Source: Paramecium pentaurelia
Taxonomy: Eukaryota > Ciliophora > Oligohymenophorea > Peniculida > Parameciidae
Direction: 5' to 3'
DNA: 64,000 nt
Assembly (NCBI GenBank): GCA_905183005.1
Contig: CAJJDO010000065.1
Span: 62,001-126,000, forward strand
Shown: positions 24,257-36,339 of the stretch, piece after piece
Position numbering within the stretch: position 1 is the stretch's first letter
How the letters are laid out: every line of letters begins with the position of its first letter
Position numbers and translations under genes: made by a program
Notes under the pieces: model-generated
What the model was told of the DNA's origin: nothing
Seen by the model: only the letters and a program-made list of their open reading frames with translations
Database searches by the model: none

Positions 24257-24777
24257 ATGGATTAAATAAAAGTTTTTATAAAAGACTTTAAAGATGTTCC
24301 AAAGTTAGCAACCTCAAAATTGAACTTAGAACATATAAATTCACTCAAAGACATTCAACAGCTATCAGATTAATGGCAATTTAATCCAGCTATGACAGTC
24401 ATAAAAAGAGAATTTGAGTTCCCTACTTTTAAGGAAAGCTTTGCTTTTATGAGCTCAGTTTCTGATATTTCTGATTAAATGGAACGTAAAATATTCAAAT
24501 TAACAATTTAGATTATCCAAAATGGTATAATAAAGGGAACAAAGTTATTGTTGAAATAACTACTCCTTAGGTTGGACTGACAATCAAAGACATTTTGTTA
24601 GCCTACACTATGGATAACATTTCAGATGATATCCAAAATGAAGACATCCAATTTATCAGTTAATAAAGTAAATTGACTTCTCAATCTACTACTTTACTGA
24701 ATGCTTGGAACAAAAATTACTCTAGATTTGAGGAAGAAGTTGCCTCTTAATTATAGAGAAATGTCAACCAAATTTGA
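24257..24777 (+). CDS. pterin-4a-carbinolamine dehydratase-like protein, copy 2
   Basis: 164 aa, one 26-nt intron (24486-24511) at the same codon position as in copy 1. Same architecture: IKVFIKDFKDVP start, REFEFPTFKESFAFMSSVSDISDQME helix, HYPKW, then VIVEITTPQVGLTIKDILLAYTMD, and an extra C-terminal helix ending RNVNQI. The first histidine of the HHPxW pair is Glu and the loop histidine is Pro, so catalysis is doubtful. Only the central core is well conserved between the two copies, so the duplication is old. It lies 261 bp after copy 1 on the same strand. Confidence 0.75.
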
Positions 24778-24950
24778 CGAAGATCAATCTGATTTTGTCA
24801 ATTATATGTTATTCAATTATTATATACAAATTTGTTATCAAAATTATTCCCCTCTAAATATTGATAAAATACAGAAATTCTAATTGAATATATGAATTTA
24901 AGTTAGAATGATTATTCTATATATTTTACATAAAATAAGTTTAATCAATA

Positions 24951-26555
24951 ATGACAACAGAATAATTAAGTTCTAATAAGAAAACGTGGGCTGAATTAGC
25001 AGAAGAGGAAGATGATGAAATTGAAAATGGTTAATTTACAACTAATTCCGAAACTCTAGACAGAAATGAGATTCCTTATCAACCTACTTTGACAAAATCT
25101 ATTTCAGAATTTTAACCAAAGACAAGAAATGACAGACAAAAAAATTATAAGTAAAGAGACAATGATGGAAGTGGTCTAAAAAATTATCAATAAAATAATT
25201 CACATTTTAACAAAGGAAACAATAAACAAAATAGATAAACAAAAAGTAATAAAGAATTAAAGATGTAGGTAATTATGACGAAGTTTACAATATTTTGTTT
25301 GAAACAACAAATTAAGAAATCCTTTTAAAGGTCAAACCTATGAATAGGAATGAAAACTTAGAGACTGTTAAGGAATATTTTGAAAAACAATATTAGAATA
25401 TTAAGGCATTTCCAAGAAACGATATTAATTAGATTGATCTATTGATATCCCCTAAAATTGGATTGTATATATTGGAGGATCATAGATTTAAAGTAATATA
25501 CTTTATAAATAAAGGCCCAAATCGGTGATTCGATTTTAACAATTCATTATCCATAGTTCCCTAATGAACCATTATCAGAATATTATGCAAAAAAAAGATA
25601 TTTAGAAAAGGAAAAGAAAATAATCTAACCTGCTCTTGTATTTCAAAGAAATGCAATCAGTTCCAAAGTAAATGATTAAAATGATTACAATGAAAAATCT
25701 GAAAATGGTATTAAATAGGATATTAATAACTACGATAAAATTGAAAATGATCAACCATAAATATATAAGGAAAAGGACAATCTAGAAGATTAATAATATG
25801 AATAAAAAAATCCATAATATAAAGGAAAATAAGATAAGAAAGATTTTAATAAATAAATAAATTACAAAAATAAAAAGTATAATAATAATAATAATTATAA
25901 TGATTATGAAGAGGATTTTAGAGAATAAAAAGATGAAAAATAAATTAATAATAAATCTAATAAATATAGAAATGAATAAAATCAACCAAAAGAAAACTAT
26001 CAATCATAAAAATATTATTAATATGATAATTATAAATACACAGATAAGACAACATCTGATAATAATTTAGTTCCTTATTAAGAAAAAGAATAATATAAGG
26101 ATTATAGAAATAATTAGAATTATTAAAATTATAATACAACAAATAACAATTACAATTATAATTAAAAGAGATAATTAAAAGGAAACAATAAATAAAAGAA
26201 TGATTAATATGTAATTTATGAAGAAAAGTAGAAATCAAATTCTGATGAAATAACAAAAAATGTGACAACAAATACTCATGATAATTTTGATAAATAAGTT
26301 GAAGTTTCTTAAAATATTAATTAACCTATTTAGTAGAAAGATGTGAATGAGGATTAGAATGAAGATATTCCAATTGATAGTGAAAATGAATAGGGTTAAG
26401 AACAAGAACAAATTGAAGAAAATAAAACTCCAAATAAAAATAAAAAGAAGAAAAAAAATAAAAAAAATTTAAAAGTATTATTTTATGTTTTATTTTAGTC
26501 CTTAAAACCTAACGACACTAATTTTTTTGGAATACTATAGAGTGGAACAAAGTGA
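24951..26555 (+). CDS. Asn/Gln/Lys/Tyr-rich protein of unknown function
   Basis: 511 aa, introns 25246-25268, 25493-25514 and 26475-26498. N-terminus has KKTWAELAEEEDDE, a motif seen in some RNA-associated proteins but not diagnostic. Residues about 105-220 are a globular-looking segment (NYDEVYNILFETTNQEILLKVKPMNR ... LISPKIGLYILEDHRFKAQIGDSILTIHYPQF). From about residue 250 to 470 it is low complexity, made of Asn, Gln, Tyr, Lys and Asp, prion-like in composition. It ends with a basic KNKKKKKNKKN run and SLKPNDTNFFGILQSG. The last intron is 24 nt and carries no in-frame TGA. Likely a ribonucleoprotein or condensate component, but this is inference from composition only. Confidence 0.6.
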
Positions 26556-26852
26556 TAGATTAAAATCAATATTATAAGTTGTTATTCTCAGACAGAATAA
26601 TCTAATAAAATAATAACATTGTATTTTCTATTGCATAATTTCTTCCCATTAAACTATATCATTCATTTACCTTCCTACTTTCTTAATAATGAATGCTTTT
26701 AATCATATTACATTATGGGGGATAAAAATAAAATATATATATATTATAGTTTTTATATTCAAATTAAACAAGAATTACTATTTATGTCTTTGCTGATTAT
26801 TAATCTATAAAACTCTTTAAATTCTTAAAATATTTTTATATTTATTAATTTT
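26556..26852. other. intergenic, A+T-rich
   Basis: About 300 bp with no convincing coding frame; contains an (AT)n run near 26730-26745. Confidence 0.45.
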
Positions 26853-27155
26853 ATGGGTTGTATTGCTTTAAAGAGCGATTAGTTAAAGAATACCTAAAAA
26901 CAAGCCTTGTAACTTAGTTAAACCTAATAAATATAATGTGAAGAATAATCAAAATTATAAATGACTAAATCACCGTTATCATGTAGTATAAGAGCTACTT
27001 CAATTAATAACTCAAAACCCATCTCTAAGGAAAAACAGATTAGGATAGAAAAACTTTTATTTAATAAAAAAAGTAATATAAATGGCAACTTATTTTAATG
27101 CCCTTAAGAAGAATAAGCATACTAGAGAACAATAATTAGACTAATAGCAAGTTGA
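26853..27155 (+). CDS. small N-acylated protein, 100 aa
   Basis: Single open frame from ATG 26853 to TGA 27153-27155. The N-terminus MGCIALKSDQ has Gly2 and Cys3, the classical dual myristoylation/palmitoylation signal for membrane attachment. The remainder is Gln-, Ser- and Lys-rich and probably unstructured. Similar MGC starts are common on ciliate signalling proteins; another is found here on the CDPK-like gene at 57329. No family recognised. It could be a small membrane-tethered adaptor; the prediction depends on the start codon, which is the first in the frame. Confidence 0.5.
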
Positions 27156-27395
27156 AGAATAAATATGAATATAAACTATGTATTAGACTAGATATTTATT
27201 TAATTTAAAAATTTATTAAATCTGTATTATTAATTCTTATAGCTACTTTTGCTTTTCTAAAATAATTGATTCATATTAAAAAAATATTATAAGAATATTT
27301 TATTTAATCATAGTAATTTAAATATTTAATGTTGTCATCAAATAAAATAGATGAGAATAAAGTGATATTTTATACATTAGAATACAGCAATCAAT

Positions 27396-28347
27396 TCAAG
27401 AGAGTTAGTGTTTAGGCTTTTTAGTATGCACTAGACTATTCTAGTCTGTTGGTAATTGTAAACCTTTTTTGAATTGTTTAGTTAACTTGTTTAAATCTAA
27501 TTTTTGTGGTCTATTTCTAGCTTAAATAAGTTTGATCAATCGATCTTCCATATTCAATAATTATCTGCTTTGATGAACCAAAAATGAGTCAATAAGAGAA
27601 TATTAAATATCATTAATTCCAAAATTATCTTTTGTGCTTACAGTGTGAATGATAGGATGAATATTTTTAAATTATTTAATCTCTCTAGCTAGATACAATT
27701 ATCTATCATAAAGCATTCTTTCTTTTATCTTATCACATTTGGTTAACACAATTTATATATTAACATTTTATTCTTATAACATATTTAACATGACTTTATC
27801 CTTATCTTTAATACCATGTTCTATATCAATTAGTACATATATTCTAGATAATCTTGATGATAATTTAGCATAGGTGTATATCATTCCTTACATATATTTC
27901 TATGCATCTACATTTATTTAAGAATAGCCATATCCAGGACTATCCACTACATAACCATTAATTGTTTGAATATTGTGAAATTATAATCTTAAAGTACTAC
28001 CCTACATATAATACAATATTTATTACAGTTTTGCTTGATGTTTATGCTACTTTTTATCCTAATATTGCATTAATCAAACTTGATTTCCCAACATTTGATC
28101 TGCCTACAAATAGCACTTCTTTTGGCTTTTTTAATATTTATTGATCCTGTTTTAATTGTTCTATTAGAAATCCTTTAAGTTTGGAAGGAACAATTTCATA
28201 TTGATTAGGCAATAAGGATGTTCCTATCTTTAAACCTTTTAACAAATTTCCATAATCAGAATGATACTTATACAATTAATAATTATGAATATCAATTGAA
28301 GGGTATTTAATTGAACTAAACTTAAGACCAACCTTAATTATATTCAT
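27396..28347 (-). CDS. EngB/YihA-type ribosome biogenesis GTPase
   Basis: 308 aa, one 25-nt intron (28002-28026). Contains the TrmE-Era-EngA-EngB superfamily motifs: G1 GRSNVGKSS, G3 DSPGYGYSQ, G4 TKCDK, and a G5-like HTVSTK. The short length of the GTPase core and the PGYGY form mark EngB (GTPBP8 in animals), which assists large-subunit assembly in bacteria and mitochondria. About 85 residues precede the G domain, consistent with an organelle targeting extension, though not clearly amphipathic. The C-terminus ends with LRQ-like helices and a basic tail. The intron lies just after the G1 helix (SSKT|GSTLRLQF). Confidence 0.85.
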
Positions 28348-29084
28348 AATTATTTAATAAAAATATTTAATTATTTTACAAGACTAATTATGTGAATGAG
28401 TTTCATAAAATTATATTTTTATATTATTCAGAATTAAGAAATCTAGAGGCTTATATAAATAAATTTAAGATTAATAACAAACATTTGATTAATCATATAC
28501 TTCCCCCGAAATAGTTGTTCTAACAAAATTAAAAAAAGAAATTTAGAACTAAACATTATATATATATGATTTTATTCCTGAGCCATTTAAGTTGAATTAT
28601 TGAACTTAATTTAAATTAAAGTTTTGAATAATCATTAGGATTCTTGAAATTTACACTTGAAAAGTAAATTAACTTAGAATATTTAATCATTAATTACTAA
28701 ATATTGTAAAATATTAATGAATTACTCAAATATTATTAGATTTTAATAGTATGTTATAGTCATTATTAAGAATATCATAAACATAAATATTCTAATTAAT
28801 GTATACTAATTCGAATAATCCTAAGATATATCATTTTTTTAATCTAAATTCATAAAATTATCTCATATTTTTTTACATTAAATATGTAAAATAAATGGAT
28901 TCTAAATTAAAATTTCAGATGAATCTAGTTAATTTATTATAATACTCCATCACTTTTTAATCAGGGCTTTTGTTTTCAATTTAACTATTATCATAAATTT
29001 AATTTCTTAAAAAAAGTTCTTTTTTTTTATTTAAAATAGAAATAAATAACTAATATTATGTATTTATTAAAATTATTATATATA
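28348..29084. other. 737-bp intergenic region
   Basis: A plus-strand TGA-free frame at about 28390-28600 translates to a plausible but Met-less 65-residue segment; I do not trust it as a gene. The remainder is A/T-rich with many homopolymer runs. Confidence 0.4.
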
Positions 29085-31814
29085 TCATTATTATTCAAAG
29101 TTTAAAAGTTTGCAAAATGTTGAGTTTTATTCATTTGATTATTAACTATTTTGAGTTTAATTATGTTATAACATTGCACTATTATTTGTTCTGCTACTAT
29201 TTATAATTTTAGGGGTTCCCTATTGTAAAATAGAAAAACTAGTTTTGCTATTGATTTGTTTACTCTTATTATTCTTTAATTATTCAACTACAAATATTAA
29301 ATTAAAATATACATTTTTTTAATATAAAATCTTGAGTCTCCTAGCTGTAATCAATTTTATTATTGATATTCGAATTGTTGTAAACATTTTCTTTTGAAAT
29401 TGGCAATTATTATGGTTTAACCTATTATTTTAAGAGAGGAGATTCTTAATATGCATATAACAATTAAGTTGCAGGTGTCATCAAACCAGCATGCTAGGAT
29501 TGTAAATTTGATGTAAAATTCTATTATCTTGGTAGAATATCCCTTAAAGGCGAATCTAATATCTTATTATTCAAAGCAGGATTTTTATTGTTCATTGGTG
29601 ATTGTGGGACACTGTTTGATTTAATTTCATTAGACATTTGTAACATAAATGATTTAATTTATGGAATAAAACTCTAGTTATAATAGGAAACAATATCACC
29701 TAAGAATGTCAATTAAATACATACCCATACTATCATTAGAAATATATGTATTGCAAACAATCTTTTTTATAAACTATTTTGAATACCATGTATTAGTGAG
29801 TTCATAGGCATTGATAATTTATTAAAATTTTAATTAGTTTCCAGTTAACTTAGTTACAGCATAAATACTAGCCAAAACAACTTAATCTAATGAGTGATGT
29901 CTTAAATGATCAGTTTTTTCACTGATAATATATTTAATGGTAATCCAAATATACTCTTATAATTATTCTTATAACTTAATGTTACTACAAATAACTTAAA
30001 TTTGAAATGCACAATAATGTAATACTCTTTTGAATAATCGATTCATTTAATTATTATTTTATTAGTATCTGCTTAAATGAATTTCATTAAGAAATTTGAT
30101 CAATTCAGATTGACTATCACAAGACCAAATAGAATAGGATACAAATTTAACTTCAATATCTAATATATGTTCTTTAAGTTAATGTGGAACTTTTGTATCA
30201 AATTAATTTAAGAAGAAATCTAGCCATTTCCAAAGTTGATAATGTTAAATTTCACATTTTTACATTAATTGATCTAAGAGTTGTGATTATTTGTTTAAAA
30301 CAAAATAAACACATTCTATACAAAAACAAATTAAACTTTTGAGCATTTATTCATCAATTTAGAAATTGGATTTCTCTAACATTAACATATATAAAGTCCA
30401 ATATTAATTAGTTTTTGATTTATTTTCATCAATAAGATTACTCTCTTAACAATACTATATACATTCATTAAATGTTTTGTCAATTAAATCAAAATATTTA
30501 GTTTGGTTTTACAGATTTTAGAATGTTTGAGGAGTTTGGGATAATAATGAATTTACATTTAAAGTTCCATTCTTAAATAGTTTTTTGAAAGGTTATTATT
30601 TTTCATGTATCCAATTGTACATTTCCATTGCTTCAGTCATTGGTGTGGCTACTATTGATTATTAAGCATAAGGAGACATTAAAACAGTTTATGGTAATTT
30701 AATTTCTCTTAAATTTGTTGTGAGTGTAATTTTAGTATCTAATTCATAATTTAACAATTTTTAATATCTATTTTATTATTATTATTATGATGTTTATAAT
30801 TCTCTACTTTAATCATATTTGCATTACATAGCCAATTATTTAATATTATTTGATTTTAGACTATTTAGATTTGGAGTTAATTTCTTAGGTGTTAAATTTT
30901 TTTATCTATCAGGAATGAGCAATCTTTCATCAAATTCATCCGATTTGAGGAGTTGTTTATATTATTAATCCAATTTGTATTAATTTGAATTGATAATGCT
31001 TATCATGAAAATGGAGAACCCTGAATTGCTCTTTAATTATTTAATTACATTCTATTTTATTAATTCAGCATATTGTTATTTGACTTATAAATTGATTGAA
31101 GAGAATAGATCTAAGTCTTAAATTTTGAATTGATTGATTAGAAATTATTAAATTTGTTATTATTACTCATCTTCTCCATTTGCTTATTTCTTTATTTCTG
31201 AGAGTATTTTATTTGTTGTTGTGTAAATATTCAATAATTAACTAAGTATAGTGGTTAGAATTGATATCAGTATGCATGTAGATTGGACAACGTCTTGTAA
31301 ATTTAAAGATTCTAATTGAATATTGCTGATATTTACTTTTTGTAATCAAAAATAGGAGCCAAGTGATATTTTTAATAAGAATGTTTTAATCATTCATTTT
31401 GAAATGAAGTAAAAGTGCCTCCATTTTTTAATAAAACATATTTAGGATTTAATTGTTATGTTTCAAGAGAGTTAATGTCTTTTAACATGTTTAATCAACT
31501 TTTAAATCTGTAACCATGTTAATAGCTACATCAATTAATTAATCAATATTAGTGATTCCTTTATTTTAACAATCATTTATAATGGAATTTAAGGATATCC
31601 CTGAACCATACACAATAGAACCGTCTATTGCAACTATTTACTATTATTTTGAAGCCAACCACAAAGCCAATCTTGGAATGACTATATAATCATTCGTTTT
31701 ATTATTTAAAATATAGTTATTTGTCATTTCTTACATTAATTTGAATGTTGATTAATCAAGACTAAATGTTTAGTAAATGAGTTATAGTTGTTGTTGGAGA
31801 GAATCTGTGTCCAT
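29085..31814 (-). CDS. retinoblastoma-family pocket protein
   Basis: 884 aa, introns 31312-31336, 29700-29724 and 29288-29312. Pocket proteins repress E2F-dependent transcription until phosphorylated by cyclin-CDK. Seen in order: an N-terminal cyclin-like region with NITWLLFLITKKSLNLQDVVQST and a later DEFDERLLIPDR (typical RB N-domain end); A box starting VATPMTEAMEMYNWIHE (TPV/A-T-A-M-x-x-x-x-W) at about residue 385; spacer; B box with HHSLDQVVLASIYAVTKLTG at about residue 635; and DIVSYYNQSFIPQIKSF just after the second intron. The C-terminal 150 residues are Ser/Pro/Gln-rich with several SP and TP sites (NSVPQSPMNN, LDSPLRD, GLMTPATQ, ESPLL), probable CDK targets. Length is normal for RB/p107. 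Its ATG lies 32 bp from that of the divergent kinase. Confidence 0.88.
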
Positions 31815-31846
31815 AATTTTTGAATTTGAATAAATTAATATTTATT
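31815..31846. promoter_or_regulatory. 32-bp divergent intergenic region between Rb-family and SNF1-like genes
   Basis: Only 32 A+T-rich bases separate the two start codons, so both promoters or 5' leaders must fit in or overlap it, unless one gene starts further in. No motif recognised. Confidence 0.5.
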
Positions 31847-34208
31847 ATGACTGAATTGGGAAATTATCTGATAGGTATTTATTATAAAGTGAATTATCAT
31901 TTAAGGCAAAACTATAGGTGAAGGAACATTTGGAAAAGTGTGTCATGCCAAACATTAAGTATTAGGTCATGATGTGGCTGTAAAGATTTTAGAAAAGAAG
32001 AGAATCAATGATGAATTAGATATTGAAAGAGTAAAGAGAGAAATAACTATATTGCAAATGTTGCATCATCCAAATGTGGTGTAGCTCTATGAAGTTACTT
32101 ATGTAATTATGATTAGATGATTGAAACTGACACACATATTTATTTATTTATGGAATATGCAGACGGTGGAGAATTATTTGATTATATCGATTTAAAGAAG
32201 AGGTACTCTTGAAGTAATCTGATTAGGATCAATGAAGTTGAAGCATGCAAATTCCTACATGAAATTATTTCAGCAATCTAATATATTCATTAATTAAGAA
32301 TAGTACATAGAGACTTAAAGCCAGAAAATCTACTTTTAACAGCTTAAAAGAATATCCTAGTTGTTGATTTTGGACTAAGTAACACCTATGAGGATACTCT
32401 AAAGACTGCTTGTGGAAGTCCATGTTATGCTGCTCCTGAAATGATATAAGGCAAACCTTATTATGGATTATAAACTGATATCTGGAGTTGTGGTGTAATC
32501 CTATATGCAATGTTATGTGGATATCTCCCTTTTGAAGATAATAATACATAAGTTCTTTATAAGAAAATTTTGACTGCTGATTTTCACATACCTAGATATG
32601 TTTCATTAGATGGCAAAGACCTTATTAAAAATATACTAGCTGTTGATCCTACTAAAAGGTTTAATATTGAATAAATCAAATAGCATAAGTGGTGGTAACT
32701 CTGGAAATCAGATGTATCAATTTTTATTTATTTAGAATGTCTAAATGACACCTTTCAAAGCATCCTTTAATAAGATCTCTTGTACACTTTTGCCAAATAG
32801 TATTTATAAATCATGTGTAAAAAAAAATATTGAAAGAAATATTTCTGAAGATGTGAAGACTTGTTGTGACACTGCTCAACAATCTATAGATATACAATTT
32901 ACAGACAAAGAAGATTTTATTAATAAGTCAATTATTAAAGAGGAAATCAAATAGAATCCTCAAATTTAAAAAGTAGAAGAAGATTTAGATTAATAATTTA
33001 CTAATGTTGAAGATCACTTTGAATTCTAATAGTCTATGCGATCATTAACTAGATAGAAATCAAGTTAATCAATTTAATCTATAACCCATCTTCATACATA
33101 AATTGATTCTCCCTTAAAATAATAAAATTAGGCTGTTAAAACCAAATAATCTATTCCAACTAAATAATAAAACTCTCAAATTAACTAAGTTATACCAAAA
33201 AAACCTGTTTTAACTTAATAACAACAACAAACTTTATAATAAAAGAAATCAATTACAAAAACAGTACCTTCAAAATCTTTGCATGAACCTCCAAATTTTG
33301 AGAGCAAATTAGCTAAATAACCAAATACACCAAGCGCTAAATAGTAAAATAACAATTCTACAATCTCACAAAATCCATCTAATAATTCACAATAGGTAAG
33401 TCATCATTTGAAAACTGAAATCCCAAAAAAGAATTCTATACCTCCTGTCAAACTGAGCATCATTTAGGAATAATTAAAAGAAAATAAGGAAAAGTCTCAT
33501 TCTCTAAAAACTTAGCCTACTTAAACTAAATAATAATAAATTTAGTAACAAGCATAATAATAATAATAATAATAAAAATAATAGATTAATTTAAATAAAC
33601 CCTAAAATTTATATAAAACACCAATTAAATAAAATACTCCTTAAATAAATTCAACTAAAAGATCACTTCATTAAAAATAAGCAAGTCTGTAAATGGAAAG
33701 ATAATCCTTTCATACTTAATAATCTAATGTCGAAGAAAATTCTATACTCTAATTTAATGATAATCCAAAACCATCTATTGAAAATACTAAACTTATGGTC
33801 GAAAAATTCACTTCCAGACTCAATAATGTCATTATTCCTTCCTAATTAAAATAAACATAAAAGCAAGGCATCTAAGATATTAAAGGAATAGAAAATTATT
33901 ATGGTCCATACAATATTTCTTTCATTACAACAAAACATCCTTAATTATTTTTGAAAGGAATCCAAAAATACCTAGAGGAGAAATATTAATTAATATAAAT
34001 ATAAGTAAATATTATATATTATAAATAGAACTTTTAAAATGGATTTATGTTCAATATTAATGGATTAAAAATTGATTTCAAATTATTTAGAATTGAACAC
34101 TTAGAAATATTTTACTGCTAGATTAATTGCGAGAACTCTAAAAATATCGTTAATAATACAGATTTCAACACAATTATCTATGATCTGCAAACTAATTTTA
34201 AATTTTGA
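31847..34208 (+). CDS. SNF1/AMPK-type Ser/Thr kinase with KA1-like end
   Basis: 745 aa, introns 31875-31905, 32094-32116, 32203-32226, 32714-32735 and 34005-34028. Catalytic domain intact: NYLIGKTIGEGTFGKV, VAVKILEK, YADGGELFDYI, IVHRDLKPENLLL, VVDFGLSN and CGSPCYAAPEM with an activation-loop Thr (LKTACGSP) at the position phosphorylated by LKB1-type kinases. The domain ends with KRFNIEQIKQHKWW. A Gln/Pro/Ser-rich linker of about 330 residues follows, including a run of Gln encoded by TAA repeats near 33550. The last 120 residues resemble a KA1/C-terminal regulatory domain (NGLKIDFKLFRIEHLEIFY). Such kinases sense energy or cell polarity. Which subfamily (SNF1, MARK, BRSK) is uncertain. Confidence 0.88.
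33535..33585 (+). repeat. TAA-type trinucleotide run encoding polyglutamine
   Basis: Run of TAA/CAA/TAG codons inside the kinase linker. With this code it encodes a short Gln tract; it is a likely site of length variation. Confidence 0.6.
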
Positions 34209-34570
34209 ATTTGATAAACTATTTTATATTCAATTTTGAATTTTTATTTTCATTTCCAACTATATTCTTTATGATATAATATTTTTATTTCTTATTCTGA
34301 AGTTATAGAAATGATTTACCAAAAGATAATAAATATGAAATCGAAAAAATACACCTAAAAAGATATAAAACAAATCAAATTAATGTAAAGTTAAAAAAGT
34401 TTTTTCTAATTTATTTATTTATCTATTAGATTTTTTTTACATCAATATAAAAATAGCACAAAGTTAAAGGTAAATTTTTGTTAAACGATAATTATTTTTG
34501 ATAAAGTCTTATTTTCTTGATATTTTTTTCATTTATTTTAATATTCAATATAATTAATGATTTTAAGAAA
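34209..34570. other. intergenic, A+T-rich
   Basis: No convincing frame; contains several T runs. Confidence 0.4.
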
Positions 34571-34855
34571 ATGAACATTTTTTATTCATTTATGTCATTT
34601 TTGCTTTCTGAGTTAAATTTAATTTTGTAATTATTAGAAATTCCATTTACTTAAGATTACAAGTGCAGCAATTATTCGAAATATATTGAAATCTTCATTA
34701 TTGGATAAATACTTGAAAATTAAGGAGCTAATAAAAAAAGTAACAAGGAATACTTAATTTAAACTTAGCTCAAATTTCAAAAAAATCTCTCCTTAAAATA
34801 GGAAAGTTTTAACAATTTAAATAAAGATTAAAAAAGAAAAGAGATTTTAAAATGA
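34571..34855 (+). CDS. possible small secreted or membrane protein, 94 aa
   Basis: Open frame from ATG 34571 to TGA 34853-34855. The first 20 residues are hydrophobic (MNIFYSFMSFLLSELNLI), like a signal peptide or membrane helix; the rest is polar with QLENQ-type composition usual for ciliate coding DNA. No family recognised. The same frame is open again for about 45 codons after the TGA. It could be a real small gene, a first exon or chance. Confidence 0.35.
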
Positions 34856-35264
34856 TATATTTTTATGACAAATCCTGTGATAAAATTCTTAAAATTTGGT
34901 ATGGAGTTTATAAAATATGCTTTAGATATAAGGAGAAACTTGAGAAGAGCTATAAGAGATCAAATCTTAAACCAAATTACTAAACCTTTAAGTTTAATTT
35001 ACTTTTGAAAAGCATTGTATAAAAATATTTTATACAAAATCAATTTTAATTAAAACCTACTAAAGTTAATAATAATTATAAAAAATTCACTTTAAAAGAT
35101 ACAGATTAAACTAAATAAGTAATAGTCTTGGTAATAATATGACATATATTAATTATCATTATTACAAGATTTATTAAATAGAATTATATTGATAAAAAAC
35201 ATCCCACAAATATTCCTTGTGATTGTATTTAATTAAAAAAAGAGGTAGTAAAATAGATGCTATA
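34856..35264. other. 409-bp gap with overlapping open frames
   Basis: Two frames stay open for 45-95 codons directly after the preceding ORF (one contains KFGMEFIKYALDIRRNLR, another ILKIWYGVYKICFRY). Neither has a family match and no intron of normal size links them. Confidence 0.3.
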
Positions 35265-36263
35265 TCATTTAAATGAATCAATATTAAAAACTTATGTTTA
35301 TTAACTTTTTTTTTTTCCAAAAATCTATTATTCATGTTTTAGATAATTATACTTCTCTTAATTTTCAGGCTATAATCTCTCATCAATTTTATTAAAGTTT
35401 TATTAATTTAAAACAATTGAATTTCTAATTTTTCTTTAATGTGTAGTAATCTCATCTTTTTCATTATTTAATTATTATATTAAAGTTCCAAGTCTTCTAT
35501 TAGATTCATATTATTTAGGACTACAATCAAATGAATCTGATATAATTGAAAAACTAGTATGATTTTCCAGAAGTGGAGAGGGATCTTATGAGAATACTCT
35601 TTTTTTAGTTTTTAATAAACGTTAAGATGCAGTTACCATACTATTTTTTTTTTATAATTAATTCATAGATTTTCTTTCTTAATTTTTTGTCAAAATAATT
35701 GGTAAAACTATCTTAAGTGATTTTTGGTTTATCTCAGTTCTATTTCTATCTCTTTCTTATCTAATAATTTTATCTATTTGTTATAATTTTATTTAATTTA
35801 TTGTTGGCTTTTCTAATCCTTTATTTTTAACCATTTGTCCAACTAAAATTGTAGATGATAGTCTTTTCACTCTGTTTTTAGGAATACTCTTTGCAATTTA
35901 CGAGAATGATAATCTCTAACCACTTCTTAATATAGGGGATATGTCGGTTTCATTAGGTACTGGTTTATTATAATTTAATATATCTCTAACACAATCATCA
36001 ATCAACTTTTGATGATTTATATCATCGTTATCCATATGTGTTATATACTTTTTATCATTTAGTTCATCATCAACATGTTTGTCAAGCTATTATGAATCAA
36101 TAACACATTATCTAAATGTCCTAAATGTTTATGACTTATATTATAAGTGTTATTTCACTCTTTGTAAAAGATTCATGCTCTATTATTTTTAATTCTCAAA
36201 TCTATGAGTAGATCCTGTTCGATCTATTGATTAATGAAGAGAAATAGGAATTGTAGTAATCAT
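35265..36263 (-). CDS. unknown protein, 332 aa
   Basis: Single long open frame without intron, ATG 36261-36263 to TGA 35265-35267. Composition (Asn, Gln, Lys, Ser, few aromatic residues) is typical of a ciliate soluble or disordered protein. Contains SPILRSGQRLSFSQIAKSIPKNRVKRLSSTIL and several basic clusters, plus possible phosphosites (SQDPSPLL). No transmembrane segment and no recognised domain. The length of the TGA-free frame makes it a credible gene. Confidence 0.6.
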
Positions 36264-36339
36264 TAATTTTTTATTTATTAAATATAAACAAAATTTATAA
36301 AAATACATCATTTCAACAATTTATGTTCTTTCAGTAATT

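Noticed and set aside
25782..26271. Hydrophobic minus-strand open frames
   Set aside because: They are the antisense of the Asn/Gln/Tyr/Lys-rich coding region and only reflect its composition.
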